Shown in pieces: positions 34,198 to 44,201 of a DNA stretch of 64,000 bases. How positions within the stretch are numbered: the first letter of the stretch is position 1; each line of letters begins with the position of its first letter. The notes beneath the pieces are model-generated. The model was not told the DNA's origin, did no database searches, and saw only the letters and a program-made list of their open reading frames with translations. A program made the position numbers and the translations under genes. The stretch is from Cylindrotheca closterium (taxonomy: Eukaryota; Bacillariophyta; Bacillariophyceae; Bacillariales; Bacillariaceae): positions 59,058 through 123,057 of the forward strand of contig CAKOGP040002169.1 in assembly GCA_933822405.4 (NCBI GenBank). The letters run 5' to 3'.

Positions 34198-35586
34198 ATG
34201 AGAGAAATACCTTCGCTGCAAGTACTATGCTTGAGATCTGTCGGAGGCCTCGGATGCAGTGCAGAACGTACGTTTGATCCCAATAAGGGCAAGAAGAAAA
34301 AGAATGAAAATAAGCGAGGCAACAATAGTAATGCCAAACAAGATGATAACCTTCCACAAAATCCCACTTCGGCATCCAAGTTGCTGCAAAGTTTCGACGG
34401 TGAAATCAAAATTAATCGCACTCCCGCAATAGGAAAAGGTGCAGTGCGTCGCAAACAAGCCAATGATGTTGACTTGAATCATCCTTGGATTGGAATATGG
34501 TCATCCGATGATCGAGAAACGCAAGTCCTGCAAATGGAGTACGGTTCTCCTAGTCTGGACGTCTTGCAATGCTTCATTGATTCTCTCGTAGAGTTGGGCC
34601 GAATGGATGATTGCAAGCTCGGTGTTCACTTCTTTCGAGAGTGGAAGGCCAATGTACTAGCCAAGAAAGAATCCAATACGGTTGTTGTCAAGTCCAAGAG
34701 TAGGAAGCAAACTCCACCCAAGAAAAAAGCAAGACGCGAACAAGAAGTGTCTGTCAAGCTTGGTTCCTTGAGTTTGCACAATTCAGTACTAGGCGAAGAT
34801 ACTGTAAATGCCATGGTGGAATCCAAAATGGCCAGCCATTTGGCAGTCTTGGACATGACTGGTATTCAACCACTGACGGATGATCTACTGTTTCCAATTT
34901 TGAAGGATGCCAGTAATCTGAAGCGACTTTCCGTCAAAAATTGCCGTCGACTGACGAGTAAGACACTAGAACACCTTGGACAATATACCTCCCAGCTGAC
35001 TAGTTTGGATATTGGTGGAGCCTATAATCTCAAGCCGCAAGCAGTCTTGGAAGCCTGTGCCAACCTATTTTACCTGGACGAACTGTACGCAAGTGGCCTG
35101 GGGTGGACAGATGGTCTGTTGCAAGAGCTTACTAGTTTGCGAGGATGGAAGGGGCTGTCTATGGGATTTGCTCCTCTACTGACTGCCGGTGGGTTCAAGG
35201 CCGCCATGCTCTCGCAAACCAAATCACTCATAAGCTTATCAATTCCCTTTTGCGAGCAAATGGTGGACGCAGCCTTGTTGGGAGCATTGGGTCGCCATTT
35301 GCCTCTTTTACGAGCCTTGGATGTTAGAGGGAATACCAACTTGGTCTCGTTGACGGGATGGTATGACGGTCGGGCAACCTTGGCACCAAAACCAGAAGCA
35401 CAGCCTCTGCTGGTATTGGCACGATATTCAGGTGTAGCGAAAGCGAGTCTGGAGGATACAAAACGCATCCATCCACTGGATGCATTGCATCTGGATTGTA
35501 TATTAGATTCGGATGGTATTGGATTGGGGATCCAACGAACAATGGAAGTGCCATCGGAAAATAACGACGAAGAGATGCAATTATAG
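34198..35586 (+). CDS. AMN1/F-box-type leucine-rich repeat protein
   Basis: A 462-residue protein. The N-terminal 190 residues are basic and low in structure (NKGKKKKNENKRGNN; KSRKQTPPKKKARREQE), with two likely nuclear signals. From about 215 there are LRRs of the cysteine-containing AMN1/RNI type: LAVLDMTGIQPLTDDLLFPI, LKRLSVKNCRRLTSKTLEHL, LTSLDIGGAYNLKPQAVLEA, LDELYASGLGWTDGLLQELT, LISLSIPFCEQMVDAALLGA and LRALDVRGNTNLVSL. No F-box is recognisable. Such proteins often serve ubiquitin ligases or nucleolar complexes. The basic tail favours the nucleus. It is unrelated in sequence type to the extracellular LRR cluster downstream. Confidence 0.8.
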   Translation: MREIPSLQVLCLRSVGGLGCSAERTFDPNKGKKKKNENKRGNNSNAKQDDNLPQNPTSASKLLQSFDGEIKINRTPAIGKGAVRRKQANDVDLNHPWIGIWSSDDRETQVLQMEYGSPSLDVLQCFIDSLVELGRMDDCKLGVHFFREWKANVLAKKESNTVVVKSKSRKQTPPKKKARREQEVSVKLGSLSLHNSVLGEDTVNAMVESKMASHLAVLDMTGIQPLTDDLLFPILKDASNLKRLSVKNCRRLTSKTLEHLGQYTSQLTSLDIGGAYNLKPQAVLEACANLFYLDELYASGLGWTDGLLQELTSLRGWKGLSMGFAPLLTAGGFKAAMLSQTKSLISLSIPFCEQMVDAALLGALGRHLPLLRALDVRGNTNLVSLTGWYDGRATLAPKPEAQPLLVLARYSGVAKASLEDTKRIHPLDALHLDCILDSDGIGLGIQRTMEVPSENNDEEMQL

Positions 35587-35764
35587 TTGGAGGGACCAGG
35601 TCCTCTGTTCAATAGTCTATCTAATGAAAATTTTCAGATGTAGGAGTTCCAAGTAGCATTTCTTTTATCTACCTATATAATATCGGACGCTGTTTTGTAT
35701 GCCAGTTTCAGCAAACTCTGCTTTCTAGTAGGAGTCACAAGAACATCTCGTCGTCCTGTTGCCA

Positions 35765-37039
35765 TCATTCCTTCTTCTCATCCAATGCTTTCTTCACTGT
35801 TTCCAATTGCCGTCGTGCTTTGTTAAGATATCCTGACGAAGAAAACAAGTTGTAATGATTCAGTTGGTGGTAGGCATCGTAAAGGGGTTTTCGATCCCAA
35901 AACCCTTCATCTTCCGGTAGGATGGAGCGATATCCCTCCCAAAAGGTCGATCCTAACGAAGCACACCAAGACATGCCCCATTCGGCCTCGTGGTGCCCCC
36001 AATAGCAAGCAGGATCGTAAATCGTGGGCTTGCTACCATCTCCATCACCTTCTAATATCCTGACAGAGCCAATATTTCCACTCCACAGATCTCCGTGCAA
36101 CAAAGAGGGTTTGACTTGGATTCCCTCAAACAAACGATCGAGACGAGGAGCAATGTCTTCTTTCCATAATTGAATCAAGTATTCGTCTTCCGCCAACTCC
36201 AATTGATGCAGGATTCTATGGGTCCCATAGAATTCAATCCAGTCTTTTGTCTCGCCACAGTGGGTCCATGGATTGGGCTGCGGCGTGCCTCCAATAGTAT
36301 TGTCCAACGGGAATCCAAATTTTCCAAACGGATTTCCAGCTTTTGGTGCTGTATCCACTGGATTGGCAAGGTGCAGATTGGCCATGGCTTGTCCAAAGGC
36401 ATAATCATCTCTTCTTGGACCAAGGAACAAGAATTCCATAATCAGCAAGGAACCAGAACTGCTACCTTCCGATGATTCGACATCGCCCGAATAAAAGACT
36501 TGAGGAATCTTGAGCGATGCGATGGATGATGTCGAGGAGGTACCTTGGTCATCCCTGATATCATCAACGCCATCCTGGACCGTAGTATGACTACTACACT
36601 CATACATGGCCTTCAGTCCTAGAGCTTCACCGTCGAACATCTCGTGAGCTTGTCGGGATTTTGCATGCTTGACGAAAAATGCCATGTTTGGTTTGGGGGG
36701 ATGACTGACATGGACTTTGTAGAAGGACGCCCAACCTGACCTTCCAGAGTTGACACATGATTCTACCTCTCCATAACCGGCATCTTTAGCCCAAGAGGCG
36801 ATTTCCTCTTCTAGCGGATTCGATGCGAATAATGCAGAAGAAGCAGGTTGTAGTCTTATTTTTGGCTGCCAATAACGTTCTGGTCGATCTTTTCTGCCAA
36901 ATGTCTTTCTTGCTTTGGATGTGCTGTCAAATGCTAGACCTGCACTTGGAAACTCCACAAGGAGGAGAAGGCTTGCACATACCGCGAGGCGGCAATAGAT
37001 CAAATAGTACAAGAACGTTATTGATGCACGTCTTTTCAT
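35765..37039 (-). CDS. Fructosamine-3-kinase-like protein, plastid-type presequence
   Basis: A 424-residue protein. The N-terminus (ASITFLYYLIYCRLAVCASL) is hydrophobic and is followed by AGLAFDSTSKARKTF, an ASAFAP-like site, so plastid import is likely. The kinase region starts near residue 85 with SGRSGWASFYKVHV as nucleotide loop, then FFVKHAKS with the ATP lysine. SLLIMEFLFLG is the hinge, FGKFGFPLDNTIGGTPQPN is a family signature, LLHGDLWSGNIG (near 315) is the catalytic loop, and TIYDPACYWGHHEAEWGMSW contains the metal-binding Asp. These are all diagnostic of the fructosamine/ketosamine kinase family, which phosphorylates sugar-protein adducts for repair. The usual redox Cys of the P-loop is not obvious. 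Confidence 0.9.
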   Translation of the reverse strand: MKRRASITFLYYLIYCRLAVCASLLLLVEFPSAGLAFDSTSKARKTFGRKDRPERYWQPKIRLQPASSALFASNPLEEEIASWAKDAGYGEVESCVNSGRSGWASFYKVHVSHPPKPNMAFFVKHAKSRQAHEMFDGEALGLKAMYECSSHTTVQDGVDDIRDDQGTSSTSSIASLKIPQVFYSGDVESSEGSSSGSLLIMEFLFLGPRRDDYAFGQAMANLHLANPVDTAPKAGNPFGKFGFPLDNTIGGTPQPNPWTHCGETKDWIEFYGTHRILHQLELAEDEYLIQLWKEDIAPRLDRLFEGIQVKPSLLHGDLWSGNIGSVRILEGDGDGSKPTIYDPACYWGHHEAEWGMSWCASLGSTFWEGYRSILPEDEGFWDRKPLYDAYHQLNHYNLFSSSGYLNKARRQLETVKKALDEKKE

Positions 37040-37085
37040 GTCTGCTTATATATTCTCATACTTACATTCGTGTTATTATTCTGAG

Positions 37086-37109
37086 ATCTCCCGTTTTTTG
37101 GCGGGAGAT
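37086..37109. other. Perfect hairpin upstream of the kinase gene
   Basis: ATCTCCCG at 37086-37093 and CGGGAGAT at 37102-37109 are perfect inverse complements with an 8-nt loop TTTTTTGG. It sits 47 bp upstream of the fructosamine-kinase start codon on the minus strand, in the gap shared with the plus-strand orphan gene. It could be a leader structure or a palindromic protein site. Confidence 0.5.
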
Positions 37110-37295
37110 ATATCAGATACGTGTACCGGGATACGGGACGCTTGGGACGAACGTATTGGAGGCGGCGAAAACCCTGCCCGCCCGCCACAATTTGAAAAAA
37201 TCATCAATCCCACATTATAGAAGAAGATAATCTATCTCATTGAATTCCAATTGGAAAGCTGCGAGGTAGGTAACAGGCTCTTTGAAAGCAAGCAG

Positions 37296-38300
37296 ATGGA
37301 TAGGATGAGTAAATCCACAGTCCCTGAGATGAAAAGACATGGAAAGACCGGAGTATTCAACAACGGCCAACAACGAAAGGTCACCGCCGTTTCTGCACCC
37401 ATCATGCCCCGTGATCGACTCCAAGCCATGGTAGACGACTTTGATGAAAAAGAAAAGACTGCTTTTGCCTGGAAAATGCATTGCCTCTACAACAAAAAGA
37501 TTGAGTATTGGTACGTCTTCCTACCGCCCGAAAAGTACTGCTCGAGCAACGCCTTTGTCCCCATCCAGTACAATTCACTACTTCCACCTGGTATCAAAAA
37601 GAGCCAAATCAAAAGGGAGACCGCATCTCTTGTGTTGAAAAAGGGTACCCAAGGGATCCATTTTGCCATTGGATGGCAGGAACTCTATGTCATGCTACTG
37701 GAGTATGGAATCTTTGCCAACGATCCATTCTTTGACGACGAGCCAAAGCTCGTTCCGGCTCGCGGTAGAGTTCCAGAGCTGATTGGGTTCCAAGCGGCAG
37801 CCTTGGATTTGTCGGACACAGACGACAAGAGTCCCACCATGGGATCGATCCTATGCGAAACAAAGCGATACCGCAAGGCGACTCGGGGCATCAAGAACTA
37901 TACCAGTAATACTCCAAGTCAACAAGAAACTTTGATTTGTCGAATCAAGCGCAAGTCTGATTCGGAACCCAATGGCGAATGGAATCCAGCCGTCCAAAGC
38001 AATTCGAGATTCACAAGGGGTTCCAAAAAGGCTAGATACGAACAGGAAGAAAGGGAAGCCAAGACTGCTATGGATCTCAAGCCGGCGACAAGCGGCAATC
38101 TCAACAAGGCAGCGGTCGCTAGCACACACCAACAAAATGATGATACCGCACTCCATTCTGCTGTGCAAGAAGATCCTACTGTAGTCAAGGACTCCAAGAC
38201 CAACCTTCCTTCCTCTCAAGATGGGAATTGGATACCATCTACTCCCCCCACTCCTCCAGTTCAATACTGGCTAGAGAACTATGCTCATGGCTCGATATAA
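37296..38300 (+). CDS. Orphan diatom protein
   Basis: The first ATG is at 37296, giving 334 residues; the frame upstream opens without an ATG. Residues ~25-170 look folded, with YNKKIEYWYVFLPPEKYCSS, YNSLLPPGIKKSQIKRET and IHFAIGWQELYVMLLEYGIF. The second half is low-complexity and basic (RYRKATRGIKNY; FTRGSKKARYEQEER), ending with a Pro-rich piece (WIPSTPPTPPVQYW). The basic clusters could direct it to the nucleus. I do not recognise a family. There is no signal peptide or membrane span. Confidence 0.6.
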   Translation: MDRMSKSTVPEMKRHGKTGVFNNGQQRKVTAVSAPIMPRDRLQAMVDDFDEKEKTAFAWKMHCLYNKKIEYWYVFLPPEKYCSSNAFVPIQYNSLLPPGIKKSQIKRETASLVLKKGTQGIHFAIGWQELYVMLLEYGIFANDPFFDDEPKLVPARGRVPELIGFQAAALDLSDTDDKSPTMGSILCETKRYRKATRGIKNYTSNTPSQQETLICRIKRKSDSEPNGEWNPAVQSNSRFTRGSKKARYEQEEREAKTAMDLKPATSGNLNKAAVASTHQQNDDTALHSAVQEDPTVVKDSKTNLPSSQDGNWIPSTPPTPPVQYWLENYAHGSI

Positions 38301-38484
38301 ATGACTCGATATAACTATTGTACTACCCTATCATGGGGACACGTGATGCTAGCAGTTCTGAAAGTACTAGCTGTAAAATACTAAATGGGGCAGAGAATTA
38401 GAGTATGTCTGTAATTGTAGATATGTATTTTATATAAAGGCTCTTTTCACCACATAAAGTATCTCATTTCAGTCCATGGCAGTA

Positions 38485-41225
38485 TTACACGGAACATTGA
38501 TCACACATGGTGCTCTTGTTGCCGCAGTCGCAAATTGTACAATCGCTTTTGAAATTCACAAGTTCTCCTCCATCAAACACCCAAAGCTTACAAGTGTTTG
38601 CATTCATACTTGTGAATCCATTGTTTTGAACCTCAAAAAGATTCAATTCTGTGTTGAATTTGTGGTTTCCTGGAAGTGCACCTATGATAACAAAATGAAA
38701 AAGGTTAGAGTCGATGTCAGCGTCACATGCAACATAAGACCCATTTCTTTGAGAGTTTTAGCAGCACTCACCCGTGAATCGATTGTCGTTCAGTAGTAGG
38801 GAGTGTAATCTACCATCGCCTGCGTTTATGGGAACTGAGTTGCCCGAGAAGTTGTTGTGGTCCAAGTTCAAATGTCGAAGACGAACATACTCGGTTTCCA
38901 AATCACTCGGAACTGTTCCTGTGAACTCGTTCCGCCCCAAATCCATATAGTAAAGATGTCTAAGCTTGAGGTTGGCTGGAATGGTACCGGTCATTTGGTT
39001 GTTGTAAACATTGAAGTATCCTGTGACGTTAAGAGAGGTATGAATAGGATAATTGATGATGAGTGAGTTGCCGAAATGTGACAGTTGGTTTCAAGCTTCC
39101 GCACAAGCTTCGTATACTTACGGATACCAAAGATTCCTCTTGAATTTGATTTCATCGTCGACGGGATGGATCCTGTCAACCGATTGCTGTGCAGAACAAA
39201 ATCTGTGAGATTCCACAGATTGATAATTTTGTCGCTGATCGTTCCGTCCAAGCGATTTTTGTAGAGGAATAGCTTCTCAAGGGACACAGCATCGTAAAGC
39301 TCTTCCGGCAAGGTTCCATAAATATTGTTCTTGGAGAGATCCATTTGTGTCAACGCCTGCAACAAACCAACTTCAGATGGAATGGTCCCTGCCAGACCTT
39401 GTCGTCCAAGGAGAATGTCAGTGACTTCTTGGTTGTCGTTGCACGCCACTCCTTTCCATTCGCATTCGTCTTGCCCGAACTGACCCCATTCAATTTCAGA
39501 CTGCCTGGAAGTTCCGCTGACTCTATTTGCAAATGCTAAATTCATATTCATCAAAGCAAACCGCTGAACAGTCTTTGGAGTAAGAAGAATTTCACCATTG
39601 CCTCCATTTGCTGTGGCTTCCTCCATCAGCTGGGCGACTGCTAGCTTTGCTTCGTCAGATTCAATGGTAATCCCAAACTCATCCTCGAGATATATCTTGA
39701 TTGGTGGGACAACTGTTGGCTGCGGAGTGGAAGGACTTGTTGGGCTGGGTGCAATGGGATCGTCTAAGAATGGATCAAAAGGAGCAAATCCACCACTGTT
39801 TGTTCCCCGTTCTGGGTTGGCGTATTTCTCGCGAAATTGTACCAGAGACCAAATTAAGAAAACAAGCGTTACCAAGAGCACCAATAACACAGCACCGCAA
39901 AATTTCTTCTTGTGCCTTTTCCATTTCGTGTGATTTCCACCTTCGCATCCATAGTATTTGTCCACTGGATCGGTTTCCAGCGATTTGCTCCTTGGTGCCT
40001 CTTCGTCTATATCCACATGATCAATCTTCTTGTCACGATTATCTTGACATCTAGGTGATTCTTTCTTTACCGCAGTCTTCTTGATGTGCTTTTCCTGACC
40101 AGTTGTGGACTTTTTGCTCAGATGAGGTGAATGAGATCGCTGTGTTTGTTCGTTCGTTTGTTCATTCTTATTCATAACTGTAGCCTGCCCTCGAGGAGTA
40201 CTACGGTTCCCCTTTTGTTCAACAGTTTTCGATTGAACGTGTTGGGGACTATTTGGTTTTCCCTCATTCGTTTCCGCTTTGGCCTTCGTCACTGCAGTCT
40301 TCGCTAGAGTGCTAGCTGCACCCATTTCTCCAAAAGTTTTCGATTGAAGTTGCTGGGAACTGTTTGACTTTCTCTCATTCATTTGCGCTTGGGCCTTCAC
40401 AACTGAAGTCTTCGCTGGACTACTAGCTGCAACCTTTCGTTCAACAGTTTTCGATTGAACCAGTTGGGGGCTGTTTGGCTTTCTCTCGTTCGTTTGCGCT
40501 TTGACTTTAGTTTGCTCTGGTGTGCTACAATGCTCCTTTTTCGGTTGCTTGACCTTTTCGTCCACATCAGTACTTTTTACTTGAGGTGACAGAATTGGTT
40601 GTGATTGTTTGTTCGTCTCCTCTGCCGCTTCGCTCTTTTTGGGCAGCTCTGTTTTGCTCGTCCTTTTGGCTTTTTTCCTATCATCAGCACTTTTGGATTT
40701 TCGATTTTGGATATTAGGTCCTTGTTCATCTACTTGCGTGTCTTTCAACAATGTAGCTTCACTTTTTGGTTGCAATAGACTTGTAGTCGCCTTTTCACCA
40801 TCGCTCTTTTTTGGCTGCTCTCTTTTGCTCTTCCTTCTGGATTGTTCCTTCACATTTGAGCTTTCCGATTTTCGCTTTTGGCTTATAGGTGCGTGTTCTT
40901 CTGCTTGCTGCTTGTCTTTCGTCACTGTAGCTTCACTTTTGGGCTGCACTTTATTTGTACTCGCTTTACGACCAGCATCACTCTTTTCTTCGGATTGACG
41001 GTTTTGGCTTCTTGATGATCGGCGCTTCTCTTGTTTCTCTGCTTTCTTCGCAGAGCGCTCAGTTTCTTTTCCGTCATTGAAAGTTGGATTTTTTCCCTCC
41101 TTTACTGCAGTGGAAGTTGGTGATGTCTTCTTCACTGGGAGGATGGTCTTTCGTTCATTGTGTACTTGGTGTACCTGTACTTGTTCACGACGCCGCTTGA
41201 AAGCAGCAGCCAGCTCAGGATCCAT
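38485..41225 (-). CDS. LRR membrane protein A (3 exons, long repetitive cytosolic tail)
   Basis: Exons 39122..41225, 38772..39020 and 38485..38681 encode 849 residues; introns are 101 and 90 bp, both phase 1. It starts MDPELAAAFKRRREQVQ. Residues ~1-430 are basic, Lys/Gln/Ser-rich and repetitive. One span lies at ~432-452 (FCGAVLLVLLVTLVFLIWSL); the basic residues before it predict N-in, LRR-out. The stalk is very short (SPTSPSTPQPT). The LRR N-cap is IYLEDEFGITIESDEAKLAV, then DECEWKGVACNDN. Six or seven LRRs follow (LTQMDLSKNNIYGTLPEEL; FLYKNRLDGTISDKI; VYNNQMTGTIPANL). The terminal Cys module is SDCTICDCGNKSTMCDQC. There is no kinase domain. It is probably a cell-surface recognition or adhesion protein. 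Confidence 0.82.
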
Positions 41226-41493
41226 GGTGGCTATCGAAGTGAAGAAATGATGAATCGATGTCTCTTGTATGGATGAATGATCATAGAAGAAAAAAATATT
41301 TTCGTTGCATGATCTTGTAACCAAAACATGACGCCCGAATTCGTCGACTTCGAGAGTGTTTGCACGATTTGGTCAAAATCCGTGATTAAAAACACTACTA
41401 CCGCGCCGGGGGTTGGGATCTTATTTAGTGTTTTTAAGGTACTGGTACTACTGTAGGTTTATTTTTATTGGCATATACGGTACCTCCAAGTTC

Positions 41494-43873
41494 CTAGTTG
41501 TAACAGTGTTTACACATCTGATCATTTTTTCCACAGTCGCATACGTTACAGTCACTCTTGAATTCAGTCAGTTCACCAGAATTCAAGACACTGAGCTTAC
41601 AAGTTTGGTCATCCATGCTTGTAAATTGATTGTTCTGTGCAGTAATTTGCATTAGCTCATTGATGAACATGTGATTTCCTGGCAATGCACCTAGCTCGAA
41701 GTGGAATGTAAAGTGTTAATATGCTAGAAGAATAAAATACGCCAACTGATTCGTCACACGAATAGCACTTACCCCTGAACCGGTTGTCATTCACAGCAAG
41801 GGCTTTAAGCCTGTTGTCTCCGGCGCTCATTAAATCGGAAGGAAGCGTTCCCGTGAACTGGTTGTGGTCAATGTACAAGTATCGTAGACGGACAAATTCA
41901 GTCGCAAATACTGATCTTGGGATGGTCCCTGAAAATTTATTTCGTCCTAAGTCCAAATAAAACATCTGGCGTAGTCTGGAACCTTCAGCTGGAAATGATC
42001 CAGTCATTTGATTGTCATACACATTGAATGTGCCTTTACACAAAGTGACCAATGATGAAAACAAGACAAAAAGTGAAACAAAATACCGAAGGTGAGAGGA
42101 GCACTACAGAGTCTGTTGCTACAATGCAGGCAAGTTCCATACTCACGAATTTTGTAGATCCCACGACCACCGGAACGCATTGTAGATGGAATACGCCCTA
42201 TATACCATCGTATGGTAGACATATAATTTATGAGAAATGAAACACAAAGAGACAGAAGTTTCGAAGCAGAACTTACCAGAAATCCGATTGCTGCTGAGAT
42301 TGAAATCCGTAAGACTCCACAGTTTGATAATTTTGTCGCTGATTGTTCCTGTCAAGCGATTCTGATACAGGAATAGCTTCTCAAGGGACAGGCAATTGTA
42401 CAATTCTTCTGGAAGCTTGCCCTGAAGATTGTTGCTTGCAAGGTTCAATTGTGTCAACGCTTGTAACAAGCCAATCTCACTTGGGATGCTCCCTTGCATT
42501 CCTTTTCCTAAAAGCCGAATGTCAACCACTTCTCGATTTCCATTGCATTTGACCCCAGTCCAAGAACATTCATCTTGTTTGAATCGACCCAAATTTCCAC
42601 CGGCGCTGCTATCAAAGAGTGCCAATTCCATATTGATCATTGCGTATCGTTGAACAAGTTTTGGTGTTAGAGATTCATTCTCATCTGCCTCCTCCGCAAT
42701 CTGTGTAATAGCTTGGTTAGCTTTGTTGGATTCGACTAGGATTCCAATGTCATCTTCCAAATAGCTTTGTAGCTTCATTTTGAACGTTTCCGTAGGTCGT
42801 CGAGTTGGTGGATTTGTTGGTGATACCGTTGGAATTCGGGTCGGTGATTCTGTCGGAGACTTGGTAGGGCTTTGTGAAACAGTTGGGCGGTCACTGGGTG
42901 TCATTGTCGGACGATTGCTTGGTTGGGTTGTGGGCATTTCCGATGGTGCATCACTAACGGTAGGACGTGTAGATGGTCGGTTGCTAGGCACGTTCGAAGG
43001 AGCATTGCTTACAGTTGGACGTTTGGATGGGCGCTCGGTAGGGCTCTTTGACGGTACTTCGCTAGGTCTGATGGTAGGCCGGGCGGATGGTTGGCTTGTA
43101 GGTCCCTTCGTGGGTGACTCGCTCATCGTCGGGCGACTGCTTGGTCCACTTGATGGCTTGCTAGATGGCGATGCACTTAATGTTGGACGATTGGATGGTT
43201 GGCTAGAAGGCCTCATCGTTGGCGAAATGCTGACAGTCGGAACACCGCTGATAGTAGGAATCATGGTGGGAGATTTCGAGGGAGTTCTTGTGGGAGGACT
43301 AGTTGTCGTTGGAGAGCTTGTGATGATAGTTGGATTTGGACCCGAACTGTTGGCAGGATCAGTAGCATTGAAACGTGATGTTTTGAGGACAGTATCAGTA
43401 GTGTCAAAAAAGAAAAAATTCAACACTGCACCTGCGCACAACGCCAATAAGACCATGCCAAACACTAGTTTGATAGGCGTTCCGCACGATGCTGACTTTT
43501 TTTCAAAAACAGGAGCCCTTCCTTCGCTTTGTTCCTTGCTGGTGCTTTCATTGCTTTCCATTTCATGTTCGTCGGTGGCATTTCCTTTGGTTGAATCTTT
43601 GTCGTTGTTCGTAGGCACCTGTTCCGCAGGAGACTCAACATCCACCACCATGTTCACTGCTTCTTTATTAAGTTGGTCGACTTGTGGAACAGGAAGCTCC
43701 ACAGGAGGTTCGTCGCCAGCACTCTCGTCCAAGGTCGTTGCATCCTTATTCTCAGTGAGCGATTGTTCTGCAGGCTCCTTTTGATCCATCTCCTTCTTTT
43801 CTGTTTCTGGCGCTAGATGGGAGTCTGAAGACGCGGTTATTTTGTTTGTCCCTTGCTGAGTAGGATGATTCAT
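41494..43873 (-). CDS. LRR membrane protein B (4 exons, Pro-Ser-Thr stalk)
   Basis: Exons 42277..43873, 42147..42197 (51 nt), 41773..42033 and 41494..41690 encode 701 residues; introns are 79, 113 and 82 bp, all phase 1. A cytosolic acidic tail (1-130) leads to a span at ~134-155 (LVFGMVLLALCAGAVLNFFF). The ~180-residue stalk repeats RPT(x)S(x)SP and RPSxxP units. The N-cap is KLQSYLEDDIGILVESNKAN, with DECSWTGVKC. LRRs include LTQLNLASNNLQGKLPEELY, FLYQNRLTGTISDKI, VYDNQMTGSFPAEG and YIDHNQFTGTLPSDL. The C-terminus is FKSDCNVCDCGKNDQMCKHC. It has no kinase. The broken copy E at 51 kb derives from this gene or a close relative. Confidence 0.85.
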
Positions 43874-44201
43874 ACCGGCTGCTTCTTCTGCTAATGGTAA
43901 ATAGTCTTTTACATTGATTTGTCATGGGATGGTGAAGATCGATTGATGCATTTTTCGTCGTGTAGTTTCTATTTTCGGTCAAAAATACCAAAAATACCAC
44001 CATTAATTTTTCAAAACGCATTCGCACGCTTGCCAACGGAAATTCGCAGTACCACATGTACAGGGTTCAATCTGTTCGTGCTTTAAAATTGCTCACCTAA
44101 ACTACTTAGTTTTTTTACAGAGTTCTAGTATGCATGCTGTTACAGACAAGAAACTAATGTATGTATTTAAAACAGTTACACTCTGAAAAATACCCCCATC
44201 A
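43874..44201. other. Gap between LRR genes B and C
   Basis: A 328 bp stretch upstream of LRR gene B and downstream of gene C's stop. It should hold B's promoter and C's 3' UTR. AATACCAAAAATACCACC at about 43983 is a short direct repeat. No gene is seen. Confidence 0.35.

Noticed and set aside
42780..43784. Plus-strand ORF of 334 residues rich in Gly, Val and Asp
   Set aside because: It is the complement of the Pro-Ser-Thr stalk of LRR protein B; similar shadows occur opposite gene C and fragment E.
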